Assembly (NCBI RefSeq): GCF_018728565.1 | Contig: NZ_JACSOI010000008.1 | Span: forward strand, 89,938-153,937 | Direction: 5' to 3' | Length of the DNA stretch: 64,000 nucleotides | Origin: Zobellia russellii | Lineage (GTDB): Bacteria > Bacteroidota > Bacteroidia > Flavobacteriales > Flavobacteriaceae | Shown: one piece after another, positions 9,191 through 17,528 of the stretch | Position numbering within the stretch: the stretch's first letter is position 1 | Layout: every line of letters starts with the position of its first letter | The notes under the pieces: generated by a model | What the model was told of the DNA's origin: nothing | Database searches by the model: none | The model's input: only the letters and a program-made list of their open reading frames with translations | Made by a program: the position numbers and the translations under genes

Positions 9191-9280
9191 AATATGTGCT
9201 AATTCATTTGGGGTTAAACAATTCTATGATAAAATATTCAAGACTTCAGTGCCTTAAGTCTCATTTCAAAAGTAGTATTT

Positions 9281-9303
9281 TTATTTAGATTAATTATAAA
9301 TAG
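9281..9303. promoter_or_regulatory. Inverted repeat, candidate metal-regulator operator, copy 1
   Basis: TTATTTA - 9 bases - TAAATAG: seven-base arms with one mismatch. Same arms and spacing as copies at 9373 and 9434. Lies about 90 bases upstream of the minus-strand Cys-rich gene. Confidence 0.5.
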
Positions 9304-9372
9304 TAACAAAATATATTTTAGTATAGCTAATGCACGCACTATAACTAGGCAGAGCAAATACTAAATTCAATA

Positions 9373-9395
9373 TTATTTAGATTTAATAAGAATAA
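9373..9395. promoter_or_regulatory. Inverted repeat, candidate metal-regulator operator, copy 2
   Basis: TTATTTA - 9 bases - AGAATAA: the left arm is identical to the other copies, the right arm matches at five of seven positions. It sits just upstream of the predicted -33 element of the rightward operon. Confidence 0.4.
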
Positions 9396-9397
9396 TG

Positions 9398-9428
9398 TTG
9401 CGAGGCACATTTTCATGTATTAAATTTG
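9398..9428 (+). promoter_or_regulatory. Predicted promoter of the iron-type operon
   Basis: -33 TTG at 9398-9400 and -7 TAAATTTG at 9421-9428 (exact fit to TAnnTTTG), spacer 20 bases. The transcript would start near 9434, inside operator copy 3, an arrangement expected for repression. Confidence 0.55.
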
Positions 9429-9433
9429 GCGCT

Positions 9434-9456
9434 TTATTTAAATCAAGTCTAAATAA
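9434..9456. promoter_or_regulatory. Inverted repeat, candidate metal-regulator operator, copy 3
   Basis: TTATTTA - 9 bases - TAAATAA, perfect, and extendable by one base on each side to 8-bp arms (9433-9457). It immediately follows the predicted -7 element and ends 15 bases before the ATG at 9472. AT-rich dyads of this kind are typical of Fur- or DtxR-family operators; which regulator binds is not known. Confidence 0.55.
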
Positions 9457-9471
9457 ATTTCGCACATAAAA

Positions 9472-10695
9472 ATGAAAAAGATTCTTTACACATTGGCTAT
9501 TAGCTCTGCAGTTCTTCTTACATCTTGTAGCTCGGATGATAATGCTTCGGATATGAACGAAGATATCATGATTGACAACCCCACTAGTTATTCTTTTGAA
9601 AGAGATGGAGCAACTACGGTTAGCTTTGGAGGTCAGACTACACGTATCTTAATGGCTCAGGAGCTTTTAGGAGGTTTCACTACTAATACCAATACTGCAG
9701 AAACTTTGCAGGCTATGTATGCCCATGAAGAGGGTGCGGATGATTTTGAAGATGCAGATTTGAATGCTTCGGATAAGAGTCTTCGTAGTAAGACTGCGGC
9801 TTCTGCCGATTATTTTTCAACCAACGCAACAGATCAAGCCCTTATTCGTGTAGATTTTGAATCATGGATAGACGGTCAGGTAAATGAAGTTTTTGCCAAC
9901 TGGAATGTTGCTGCCGAAGCTGGAGTTGCAGGTCAATTGGCGGATGGGGAGAGAACCCGTTACGTAAATGCAAAAGGTCTTGAATACAATCAATTGTTCG
10001 CCAAAGGGTTGATTGGAGCCTTAATGACCGATCAAGCATTAAACAACTATTTGAGCACAGCGGTTTTAGATGAAGGTTCTAGCCGTGCTGATAATGACGC
10101 GGGAACTGTATTGGAAGGCAAGTCCTATACCAATATGGAGCATAAGTGGGATGAAGCTTATGGATACGTTTACGGACTTAATGCCGATGCTTCCAACCCT
10201 AATGCAGATCTTGGTGCGGATAGCTTTTTGAACGAGTACATCGGGAAATTAGAGGAGGATTCTGATTTTGCTGGAATTGCTGATGAGATTTTTCAGGCTT
10301 TTAAATTAGGTCGTGCTGCTATTGTAGCTGGAGATTACGAAGTTCGTGATGCTCAGGCAGATATAATTAGAGAAAAAATATCAGAAGTAATTGCTGTTAG
10401 AGGTGTTTTTTACATGCAACGTGCGAAAGAAACATTGGCCGAGGAGACTCCAAATTATGGAAGTGCTTTTCATGCTCTCTCTGAAGCATACGGCTTTATC
10501 TATAGCTTACGTTTTACCCGCAAACCGGGTACGGATGCTCCTTACTTTACCAAAGCTGAATCTGAGGCACTTTTGGAAGATTTAATGGGAGATGGTGCTA
10601 ATGGATTATGGGATGTTAAGGCTGAAACTATTGATATGATTTCAGAGGATATTGCATCAAGATTCGATTTTACTGTTGCCCAAGCAGCCGAGTAA
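9472..10695 (+). CDS. DUF4856-like surface or periplasmic lipoprotein
   Basis: 407 residues with a lipoprotein signal (MKKILYTLAISSAVLLTSCS, acylated Cys19) and an acidic Ser/Asp-rich linker. The body begins SYSFERDGATTVSFGGQTTR, a start I associate with the Bacteroidota DUF4856 family, and is largely helical (MEHKWDEAYGYVYGLNAD, EIFQAFKLGRAAIV, FHALSEAYGFIYSLRFT). It is the first gene of the operon with the imelysin-like lipoprotein, HTTM protein and FecA-like receptor. The helical, imelysin-like build and its place suggest a cell-envelope role in metal or metal-chelate uptake; the biochemical function is undescribed. The operator and promoter described upstream control it directly. Confidence 0.82.
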   Translation: MKKILYTLAISSAVLLTSCSSDDNASDMNEDIMIDNPTSYSFERDGATTVSFGGQTTRILMAQELLGGFTTNTNTAETLQAMYAHEEGADDFEDADLNASDKSLRSKTAASADYFSTNATDQALIRVDFESWIDGQVNEVFANWNVAAEAGVAGQLADGERTRYVNAKGLEYNQLFAKGLIGALMTDQALNNYLSTAVLDEGSSRADNDAGTVLEGKSYTNMEHKWDEAYGYVYGLNADASNPNADLGADSFLNEYIGKLEEDSDFAGIADEIFQAFKLGRAAIVAGDYEVRDAQADIIREKISEVIAVRGVFYMQRAKETLAEETPNYGSAFHALSEAYGFIYSLRFTRKPGTDAPYFTKAESEALLEDLMGDGANGLWDVKAETIDMISEDIASRFDFTVAQAAE

Positions 10696-10735
10696 CAAAG
10701 GGTTGTAATTACTAAAATTTAAGTGTTGTAAAAAA

Positions 10736-10775
10736 AAAGCAGCTTCTGTTAAGGTTTAACAGGCTGCTTTTTATA
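10736..10775 (+). terminator. Intra-operon hairpin / attenuator
   Basis: Two-part stem: GCAGC (10739-10743) with GCTGC (10763-10767) and inner CTGTTAA (10746-10752) with TTAACAG (10756-10762), preceded by A's and followed by T's. It lies between the first and second gene of the operon, so it may partly terminate and raise the level of the first gene over the rest. A -7-like TATTTTTG (10774-10781) follows directly, without a matching -33. Confidence 0.65.
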
Positions 10776-10808
10776 TTTTTGCTTACTTAGAATAAATAAA
10801 AATAAGGT

Positions 10809-11948
10809 ATGAGGAGGTTTTTTGCCATTGTAGCTGTAGCGGCAATGATTTGGGCTTGTAGCTCTGATGGAGGAAGTGATCCCACAGATGATGTTGTAGT
10901 AGATCCAAACCCGGATCCGGTAAGTTTTGAGCGTGGCCCCATGCTGGTGAATTGGGCAGATAATATAATTATACCTTCTTACGAGGCATTTTCTACCGAA
11001 ATAACGGACTTGCAAACGGCGTTTGATGCGTTTAAAACTGATTCAAACGAGGCTAATTTTATTGCTTTTAGAGCATCATGGTTGTCCGCCTATAAAATGT
11101 GGCAAAGGGTTTCTATGTTCGAAATTGGACCGGCAGAAACAGTAGGTTTTCGTTTGAATATGAATATTTACCCTGCGGATAATGATAAAATGGACGGTTT
11201 TATAAGTTCAGGAGGGTATGATTTGGCTTTGGCCTCTAACAGGGACGCAAAAGGTTTCCCTGCTTTGGACTACCTGATTAATGGTCTGGGTGATACGGAC
11301 CAAGCTATTTTGGACAGATTCAATGGAACCGAAAAAGAGAATTTGGTTTCGTATTCAGGTGATATTATTGCAGACATGGTAAGTCTTACCCAAGGTGTTC
11401 TTGCAGAATGGAACTCGGGATACAGAGCAACCTTTGTGGCCAATAACGGAGCGTCCTCAACCGCGTCCGTAGATCGTTTTATTAACGACTATGTTTTTTA
11501 CTATGAGAAATTTTTGAGAGCGGGAAAAATGGGTATTCCCGTAGGTGCTTTTTCTGAAAATGTACTTCCTCAAAACGTAGAGGCCTATTATAAGGCAGAT
11601 ATTTCTAATGAACTATTCTTAGAAGGGCTTGAAGCTGTTCAGGATTTTTTCAATGGTGTTCATTATGGTAAAACCACTTCCGGAGAAAGTTTGGCCTCTT
11701 ATTTAGATGCATTGAACACAGTTAAGGATGGAGATGATTTAAAGAAATTGATAAACGATCAGTTTAATTTAGCAAGAACCAAGGTTCAGGAATTGGAGCC
11801 TTTTCGAAAAGAAATAGAAGACAATGTGCCACCTACCAATATGCTTTTGGCCTATGATGAGGTGCAACGTATTGTTCCATTGCTAAAGGTAGACATGGTA
11901 TCTGCCATGAGCGTAAGTATTGATTTTGTTGATGCAGATGGCGATTAG
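10809..11948 (+). CDS. Imelysin-like lipoprotein with a degenerate GxHxxE motif
   Basis: 379 residues; lipoprotein signal with acylated Cys17 (MIWACSSDGG). The helical body matches the imelysin/peptidase M75 fold in segment order: MLVNWADNIIIPSYEAF, the AFRASWLSAYKMWQRVSMFEIGPAE helix, the motif region at 149-154, and the C-terminal domain with LFLEGLEAVQDFFNG, FNLARTKVQ and AYDEVQRIVPLLKVDM. Imelysin-family proteins (IrpA, IPPA, EfeO) act in iron uptake; the family GxHxxE motif is proposed to bind metal. Here the equivalent reads GFPALDYLING: His is Pro and Glu is Asp. So either it works without that site or it is a non-metal-binding partner of the neighbouring receptor. Its stop is 3 bases before the HTTM start. 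Confidence 0.85.
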   Translation: MRRFFAIVAVAAMIWACSSDGGSDPTDDVVVDPNPDPVSFERGPMLVNWADNIIIPSYEAFSTEITDLQTAFDAFKTDSNEANFIAFRASWLSAYKMWQRVSMFEIGPAETVGFRLNMNIYPADNDKMDGFISSGGYDLALASNRDAKGFPALDYLINGLGDTDQAILDRFNGTEKENLVSYSGDIIADMVSLTQGVLAEWNSGYRATFVANNGASSTASVDRFINDYVFYYEKFLRAGKMGIPVGAFSENVLPQNVEAYYKADISNELFLEGLEAVQDFFNGVHYGKTTSGESLASYLDALNTVKDGDDLKKLINDQFNLARTKVQELEPFRKEIEDNVPPTNMLLAYDEVQRIVPLLKVDMVSAMSVSIDFVDADGD

Positions 11949-11951
11949 AAA

Positions 11952-13319
11952 ATGACCCGTTTCATTAGTAAACATATATCAGCCCCAATAGAGGCCGCCC
12001 CTTTGGCGGTCTTTCGCATTTTATTTGGCGTAATGATGTTGCTTAGTATTGTAAGATTTTGGAGTTATGGATGGATAGAAAAATTATACATTCGGCCTAA
12101 ATTTTTCTTCTCGTATTATGGTTTTGAATGGGTCAAGCCCTTGGGTGTCTATACCTATTTCATATTTGTCATCTGTGCATTATCTGCCATCTTTGTGACA
12201 TTGGGCTATAAATACAAAGTGGCTATTGTTACCTTCTTTTTAAGCTTTACGTACATAGAACTAATGGATAAGACTACCTATCTTAACCATTACTACTTTA
12301 TAAGTCTGCTTAGCTTTTTAATGATTTTTTTGCCGGCCAATGCCTATTTCTCTTTGGATGCCAAACAAAGGCCGCAAATAGCATTTCAGAAAATTCCGGC
12401 GTGGACGGTCAACAGTATAAAGCTCATGTTGGGCATTGTCTATTTTTATGCTGGACTTGCCAAACTAAATTCCGATTGGCTCCTTAAGGCCATGCCCCTA
12501 AAAATTTGGTTGCCCTCCAAGTTTGATACGCCTTTTTTTGGGCAGTTTTTGCATGAAGAGTGGGTGCAATACGCTTTCAGCTGGTTTGGAGCTGGATATG
12601 ACCTGGCAATTCCATTTTTGCTTTTGTGCAAGAAAACACGTCCTTTTGCTTTTATTATGGTGGTTATTTTTCATGTGATGACGCGGGTGTTGTTCCCTAT
12701 AGGCATGTTTCCGTATATCATGATCATATCAACCTTAATATTTTTTGATTCGTCTTTTCACCATAAGTTTCTAAACTACTTGGCAAGCTTTTTTCGCATA
12801 AACAAAAACCGATTTGATAATGGAAAGGTTTTGGCTTTGTCAGTTAGGGAAAAAGCCAACCCAAAACTGATTTTAATAGCACTGTTTTTTGTGGTGCAGT
12901 TGGTAATGCCCTGGCGTTATTTAGCATACCCGGGAGAGTTGTTCTGGACGGAAGAAGGTTACCGGTTTTCTTGGCGGGTAATGTTAATGGAAAAATCGGG
13001 CTATGCACAATACAAAGTAGTCAGTAAAGATTCAGGTAAATGGTTTTACGTGGATAATTCCGATTTTTTAACGCCATTTCAGGAAAAGCAAATGTCTTTT
13101 CAGCCAGACTTTATTTTAGAATATGCCCAGTACCTGAAAAAGCATTTTGAAAATGACGGGCACAAAAACGTACAAATATTTGTAGATAGCCGGGTGGCGC
13201 TAAATGGTAGATTAAGCACTACCTATATAGACCCCAAAGTAGACCTTGGCCAAGAGCGGGAGTCGTTTGAACATAAAAAATGGATAATACCTTTTACTGA
13301 TGAAATTAAGGGAATTTAG
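11952..13319 (+). CDS. HTTM / vitamin K-dependent gamma-carboxylase-like membrane protein
   Basis: 455 residues with about seven to nine membrane segments in the first 330 residues, then a soluble tail (about 335-455). It resembles the HTTM domain of gamma-glutamyl carboxylases: APLAVFRILFGVMMLLSIVR at the N-terminus, the transmembrane motif YLNHYYFISLLSFLMIFLPA (110-129), and YFYAGLAKLNSDW at 164-176, where Lys171 aligns by eye with the catalytic Lys of human GGCX (KKLDADW). Bacterial HTTM proteins are mostly uncharacterised. In this operon it lies between an imelysin-like lipoprotein and a FecA-like receptor, 3 bases after the former and overlapping the latter by 20 bases, implying translational coupling and a shared function in the envelope. 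Confidence 0.85.
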   Translation: MTRFISKHISAPIEAAPLAVFRILFGVMMLLSIVRFWSYGWIEKLYIRPKFFFSYYGFEWVKPLGVYTYFIFVICALSAIFVTLGYKYKVAIVTFFLSFTYIELMDKTTYLNHYYFISLLSFLMIFLPANAYFSLDAKQRPQIAFQKIPAWTVNSIKLMLGIVYFYAGLAKLNSDWLLKAMPLKIWLPSKFDTPFFGQFLHEEWVQYAFSWFGAGYDLAIPFLLLCKKTRPFAFIMVVIFHVMTRVLFPIGMFPYIMIISTLIFFDSSFHHKFLNYLASFFRINKNRFDNGKVLALSVREKANPKLILIALFFVVQLVMPWRYLAYPGELFWTEEGYRFSWRVMLMEKSGYAQYKVVSKDSGKWFYVDNSDFLTPFQEKQMSFQPDFILEYAQYLKKHFENDGHKNVQIFVDSRVALNGRLSTTYIDPKVDLGQERESFEHKKWIIPFTDEIKGI

Positions 13320-15774
13320 TATTGTACTTATAGCATTTCTAACCGCATTAAGTGCTGTTGGCCAAATTAGTATTACCGGTAAAGTGGTAGATAACAAAGG
13401 TAACGCTGTACAAGATGCAGAGGTCTACCTAAAGGAACTCAGGCTTTTAGAAACTACAAAGGCAGATGGCAATTTTGTTTTTTCCAACATTCCGGGGGGT
13501 AAATACACTATTGTGGTGTTTGCTTTTGAGTATGAAGTCTATGAAAAGGAACTGACTTTTGACACGGCCTTCAATCTTAATATTCAGCTAGAGCGAATAA
13601 AGTCGCAAGCGCTTTCAGAAGTAGTTCTAACTGAAAGACGAGAGAAAGTATTCGCTTTAAAACAACTTAAAAAAGTAGAGGGTACCGCTATATATGCAGG
13701 AAAGAAGACAGAGGTAGTTCTTTTGGAAGGCCTTACGGGAAACCTTGCGGCCAATAACGCGCGTCAAATATATAGTCAGGTTGTGGGGCTTAATATTTAT
13801 GATAATGGCGATGCCGGCCTACAGCTGAATATTGGGGGTAGGGGATTGGACCCTAACCGTACCGCCAATTTTAACACGCGTCAGAACGGATATGATATTA
13901 GTGCAGATGTACTGGGTTATCCAGAAAGTTATTACACCCCACCTGCGGAATCCCTCGAGGAAATTCAGGTGGTGCGTGGTGCCGCTTCTTTGCAGTACGG
14001 TACCCAATTTGGAGGCTTGATTAATTTTAAGTTCAAAAAACCGAATCCAAATAAGGAAATAGAACTCATTTCTCGCCAGACCGTTGGTTCGTACGATTTG
14101 TTTACGAGCTTTAATAGTTTAAGTGGTACAGTGGGTAAGTTCAGTTATTACACTTATCTAAATTATAAGGATGGTAACGGGTTTAGACCTAATTCTAATT
14201 TTAACAGTAAGAATTATTTTACCCATTTGGGCTATGAAATATCGGATAGGACAAAGGTGAGCTTGGAAACCACATTTATGCATTATTTGGCTAAGCAGCC
14301 TGGCGGACTGACCGATGCCCAGTTTTATGCAGACCCCACTTTTAGCAATAGAGACCGAAACTGGTTTGAAGTAGACTGGCGTTTGTATTCATTGCGATTA
14401 GACCATGCGTTTTCTGCCAAAACAGATTTTAGCCTAAACATATTTGGTCTAAATGCCTCGCGTAGAGCTTTGGGTTTCCGAACTAACAGGGTTTCTGAAG
14501 TTGATAATATTGACACCCCTAGAGAATTATTGATAGATGACTTTAGTAACTGGGGCGCAGAGGCAAGAGTATTGACCCGCTATAATTTAGGAGGCACTGA
14601 ATCTGCACTTTTGTTAGGTTCCAAAATTTATAAAACGGATAATGACCAAAGGCAAGGCCCTGGTACCGCTGCCGCCGATGCTGATTTTACATTTGCCGAT
14701 GTTGATTTCCCGAATTATGAGAGACAATCCCAGTTTAATTTTCCCAATTTTAATGTCGCTTTTTTTGGTGAAAACATTTTCAATCTTTCGGATAGGTTGG
14801 CCTTGACACCCGGTTTTAGATTGGAACATATTAAGACTGAGAGTATAGGGAGCTATCGAGAAATTACGTTAGACTTGGCGGATAACCCGCTGTTGAACAG
14901 AGAGGTAGATGATAATAGGGATTTTGAGCGAACATTTTTACTCTTAGGTTTGGGGGCTACCTATAAAGTGTCGCCTAGCGTAGAACTCTACGGTAACTTT
15001 TCGCAGAATTATCGTTCTGTAACTTTTAGTGATATACGTGTAGTGAATCCTTCTTTTCAAGTTGACCCGAATATTTCTGATGAAGATGGTTTTACGGCAG
15101 ATTTTGGTGCCAGAGGAAGGTTTAAAGATGTGCTCTCCTATGATGTAAGTGTGTATGGCCTGTATTATGACAATAGACTGGGAGAAATTCTAAAAGAAGA
15201 AACGCGGGTTAATGCAGCTGGCGAAGAAGTTTCTACAGGAAGATTGCTAAGGGCAAGAGGAAATATAGGAACCGCCTTTATTTATGGGCTGGAGAGTTTT
15301 GCCAATTGGAGTCTAAAAGAAACTTTCTTTCCGCAGTCGGAAAAGGTGAAGCTTAATTATTTTGCTAATTTGGCTTTGACACAATCTGAGTATCTTTCTT
15401 CCGAAAGGAATAATGTGGAAGGGAAAGAAGTAGAATTTATTCCAAAGGTAAATCTAAAAACAGGTTTGAACTTTGGGTATGGAAACCTGTTGGGAAGCCT
15501 ACAGTATACGTATTTTGACAAACAATTTACAGATGCAACCAACGCCCTTCAGGACGTAGAGGACAACCAGAGAGGCATAGAGGGGGAAATTCCTGCGTAT
15601 GATATTTTAGATTTTTCGCTTTCTTACACCTATAAAAAATGGAAGTTGGAAGCGGGTGTCAACAACCTTTTGGACAATTCCTATTTTACCCGGAGGGCTA
15701 CGGGTTATCCCGGGCCGGGCATTATTCCATCTGAACCAAGAACATTTTACACCACCCTTCAGCTTAAATTATAA
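13300..15774 (+). CDS. FecA-like TonB-dependent receptor
   Basis: 824-residue outer-membrane receptor. Signal peptide about 1-22, a carboxypeptidase-D-like domain at about 24-100 (ISITGKVVDNKGNAVQDAEV), a plug at about 110-250 and a beta-barrel. The plug sequence GGRGLDPNRTANFNTRQNG and following ISADVLGYPESYYTPPAESL closely recalls FecA-type ferric-dicitrate receptors, as does VVRGAASLQYGTQFGGLINF. Together with the imelysin-like protein this makes ferric-chelate uptake the best guess. The start overlaps the end of the HTTM gene by 20 bases. It is the last gene of the operon; no strong terminator follows in the 230-base gap before guaB. Citrate specificity is not demonstrated. Confidence 0.88.
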   Translation: MKLREFSIVLIAFLTALSAVGQISITGKVVDNKGNAVQDAEVYLKELRLLETTKADGNFVFSNIPGGKYTIVVFAFEYEVYEKELTFDTAFNLNIQLERIKSQALSEVVLTERREKVFALKQLKKVEGTAIYAGKKTEVVLLEGLTGNLAANNARQIYSQVVGLNIYDNGDAGLQLNIGGRGLDPNRTANFNTRQNGYDISADVLGYPESYYTPPAESLEEIQVVRGAASLQYGTQFGGLINFKFKKPNPNKEIELISRQTVGSYDLFTSFNSLSGTVGKFSYYTYLNYKDGNGFRPNSNFNSKNYFTHLGYEISDRTKVSLETTFMHYLAKQPGGLTDAQFYADPTFSNRDRNWFEVDWRLYSLRLDHAFSAKTDFSLNIFGLNASRRALGFRTNRVSEVDNIDTPRELLIDDFSNWGAEARVLTRYNLGGTESALLLGSKIYKTDNDQRQGPGTAAADADFTFADVDFPNYERQSQFNFPNFNVAFFGENIFNLSDRLALTPGFRLEHIKTESIGSYREITLDLADNPLLNREVDDNRDFERTFLLLGLGATYKVSPSVELYGNFSQNYRSVTFSDIRVVNPSFQVDPNISDEDGFTADFGARGRFKDVLSYDVSVYGLYYDNRLGEILKEETRVNAAGEEVSTGRLLRARGNIGTAFIYGLESFANWSLKETFFPQSEKVKLNYFANLALTQSEYLSSERNNVEGKEVEFIPKVNLKTGLNFGYGNLLGSLQYTYFDKQFTDATNALQDVEDNQRGIEGEIPAYDILDFSLSYTYKKWKLEAGVNNLLDNSYFTRRATGYPGPGIIPSEPRTFYTTLQLKL

Positions 15775-15972
15775 ACGGTTTCCAAAGATATAATCAGTTG
15801 ATATTCGTGTAGTTGTGTTTTTCTTTTTTATATCGATTTAAAACAAAATATATAGAAGTAGTTTTTTGATGTGAATTAGAGATATTCGCCGTAAGAATGT
15901 GGGTGATTTCTGTAGGTTTTAGTTTGCTCGTAATCCAACATTGATAATAAGGTGATAACCAATTAATTTTAC

Positions 15973-15980
15973 TACATTTG
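15973..15980 (+). promoter_or_regulatory. Predicted guaB -7 element
   Basis: TACATTTG fits TAnnTTTG, 24 bases before the guaB ATG at 16005. The nearest upstream TTG (15941-15943) is 29 bases away, longer than usual, so only the -7 element is called. Confidence 0.35.
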
Positions 15981-16004
15981 CACGCAATTAAATCTTTAAT
16001 TGCT

Positions 16005-17477
16005 ATGGAAGCCCACCTGAATAAAATTGTTGGAGAAGGTCTCACTTATGATGACGTACTCTTAGTCCCTGCCTTTTCTGAAGTACTCCCAAGAGAAGTA
16101 AATATTCAAACCAAATTCACTCGTAACATTACAATAAACGTACCGGTCGTTTCGGCTGCTATGGATACGGTTACGGAATCGCGAATGGCTATTGCCATAG
16201 CGCAAGAAGGCGGTATTGGTGTTCTTCATAAAAACATGACTATAGCGCAACAGGCCATTAAGGTGCGTAAAGTAAAACGTGCGGAAAGTGGTATGATCAT
16301 AGACCCGGTTACGCTACCCCTAGATTCTTTTGTACGTGATGCAAAGGCCAATATGAAAGAATACAGTATTGGAGGAATACCTATTGTAGATGATGAAGGA
16401 AAGCTAATAGGTATTGTTACCAACAGGGATCTTCGTTTTGAGAAAAATAATGACCGACCTATTTCTGAGGTAATGACCTCTAAAAATTTGGTTACGGTTA
16501 GTGAAGGAACATCATTGGCCCAGGCCGAAGATATTCTTCAAGAAAATAAAATTGAAAAATTACCGGTTGTTGATAAGGATTATAAACTGGTTGGGCTAAT
16601 TACTTTTAGGGATATTACAAAACTTACCCAAAAGCCAATAGCCAATAAAGATACTTACGGAAGGTTACGTGTTGCTGCGGCCATAGGAGTTACTCCTGAT
16701 GCCGTAGACAGGGCCGAAGCTTTGGTAAATGCGGGAGTTGATGCCGTAGTGATAGATACCGCACACGGACATACGAAAGGTGTGGTTTCCGTTTTAAAGG
16801 AAGTGAAAAAGAAATTCCCGGATTTGGATGTTATTGTTGGTAACATTGCAACAGGCGAAGCTGCAAAATATTTGGTAGAAGCAGGAGCAGATGCCGTTAA
16901 AGTAGGTATTGGACCTGGTTCTATTTGTACCACCCGTGTGGTTGCAGGTGTTGGTTTTCCTCAATTTTCGGCCGTGCTAGAAGTGGCTGCCGCTATTAAA
17001 GGTTCTGGAGTACCTGTTATTGCCGATGGAGGAATCCGCTATACAGGTGATATTCCAAAAGCGATTGCTGCAGGGGCGGATACGGTAATGTTAGGTTCTC
17101 TTTTGGCAGGAACAAAAGAGTCTCCTGGTGAGACCATCATTTATGAGGGAAGAAAATTTAAGTCTTACCGTGGTATGGGTTCTGTTGAAGCCATGAAAGA
17201 GGGTAGTAAAGACCGTTATTTCCAAGATGTAGAGGATGATATAAAGAAACTGGTGCCAGAGGGTATTGTTGGCCGTGTTCCTTACAAAGGAGAGTTGTAC
17301 GAGAGTATTCACCAATTTGTTGGCGGTCTTCGTGCCGGTATGGGATATTGTGGGGCAAAAGATATTGATACGCTAAAGGAAAATGGGCGTTTTGTAAAAA
17401 TTACGTCTAGCGGTATTAATGAAAGCCACCCGCATGATGTAACCATAACAAAGGAATCACCTAACTATAGTAGATAG
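16005..17477 (+). CDS. guaB: Inosine-5'-monophosphate dehydrogenase
   Basis: Catalyses NAD-dependent oxidation of IMP to XMP, the committed step of GMP synthesis. The ATG at 16005 ([20 protein letters not shown]) gives 490 residues, the usual length; an upstream TTG frame extension is not real. Structure: catalytic barrel halves at about 1-90 and 220-490 with two CBS domains between (about 95-210; [20 protein letters not shown] and [15 protein letters not shown]). The catalytic loop [17 protein letters not shown] carries Cys308; the NAD/IMP sites DTAHGH (251-256), GGIRYTGDI and the flap RGMGS are intact. Ends in a shared terminator with the convergent aminopeptidase gene. Confidence 0.97.
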   Translation: MEAHLNKIVGEGLTYDDVLLVPAFSEVLPREVNIQTKFTRNITINVPVVSAAMDTVTESRMAIAIAQEGGIGVLHKNMTIAQQAIKVRKVKRAESGMIIDPVTLPLDSFVRDAKANMKEYSIGGIPIVDDEGKLIGIVTNRDLRFEKNNDRPISEVMTSKNLVTVSEGTSLAQAEDILQENKIEKLPVVDKDYKLVGLITFRDITKLTQKPIANKDTYGRLRVAAAIGVTPDAVDRAEALVNAGVDAVVIDTAHGHTKGVVSVLKEVKKKFPDLDVIVGNIATGEAAKYLVEAGADAVKVGIGPGSICTTRVVAGVGFPQFSAVLEVAAAIKGSGVPVIADGGIRYTGDIPKAIAAGADTVMLGSLLAGTKESPGETIIYEGRKFKSYRGMGSVEAMKEGSKDRYFQDVEDDIKKLVPEGIVGRVPYKGELYESIHQFVGGLRAGMGYCGAKDIDTLKENGRFVKITSSGINESHPHDVTITKESPNYSR

Positions 17478-17487
17478 TTCATCAATT

Positions 17488-17528
17488 AAAAACAAAGGCC
17501 AAAATTAATTGTTTTGGCCTTTGTTTTT
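17488..17528. terminator. Bidirectional terminator of guaB and the M1 aminopeptidase
   Basis: Perfect 17-bp stem AAAAACAAAGGCCAAAA / TTTTGGCCTTTGTTTTT with a 7-base loop. A and T runs on both sides allow termination in both directions. The right arm encodes the last residues (KNKGQNN) of the minus-strand aminopeptidase, whose stop codon is in the loop. Confidence 0.93.
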
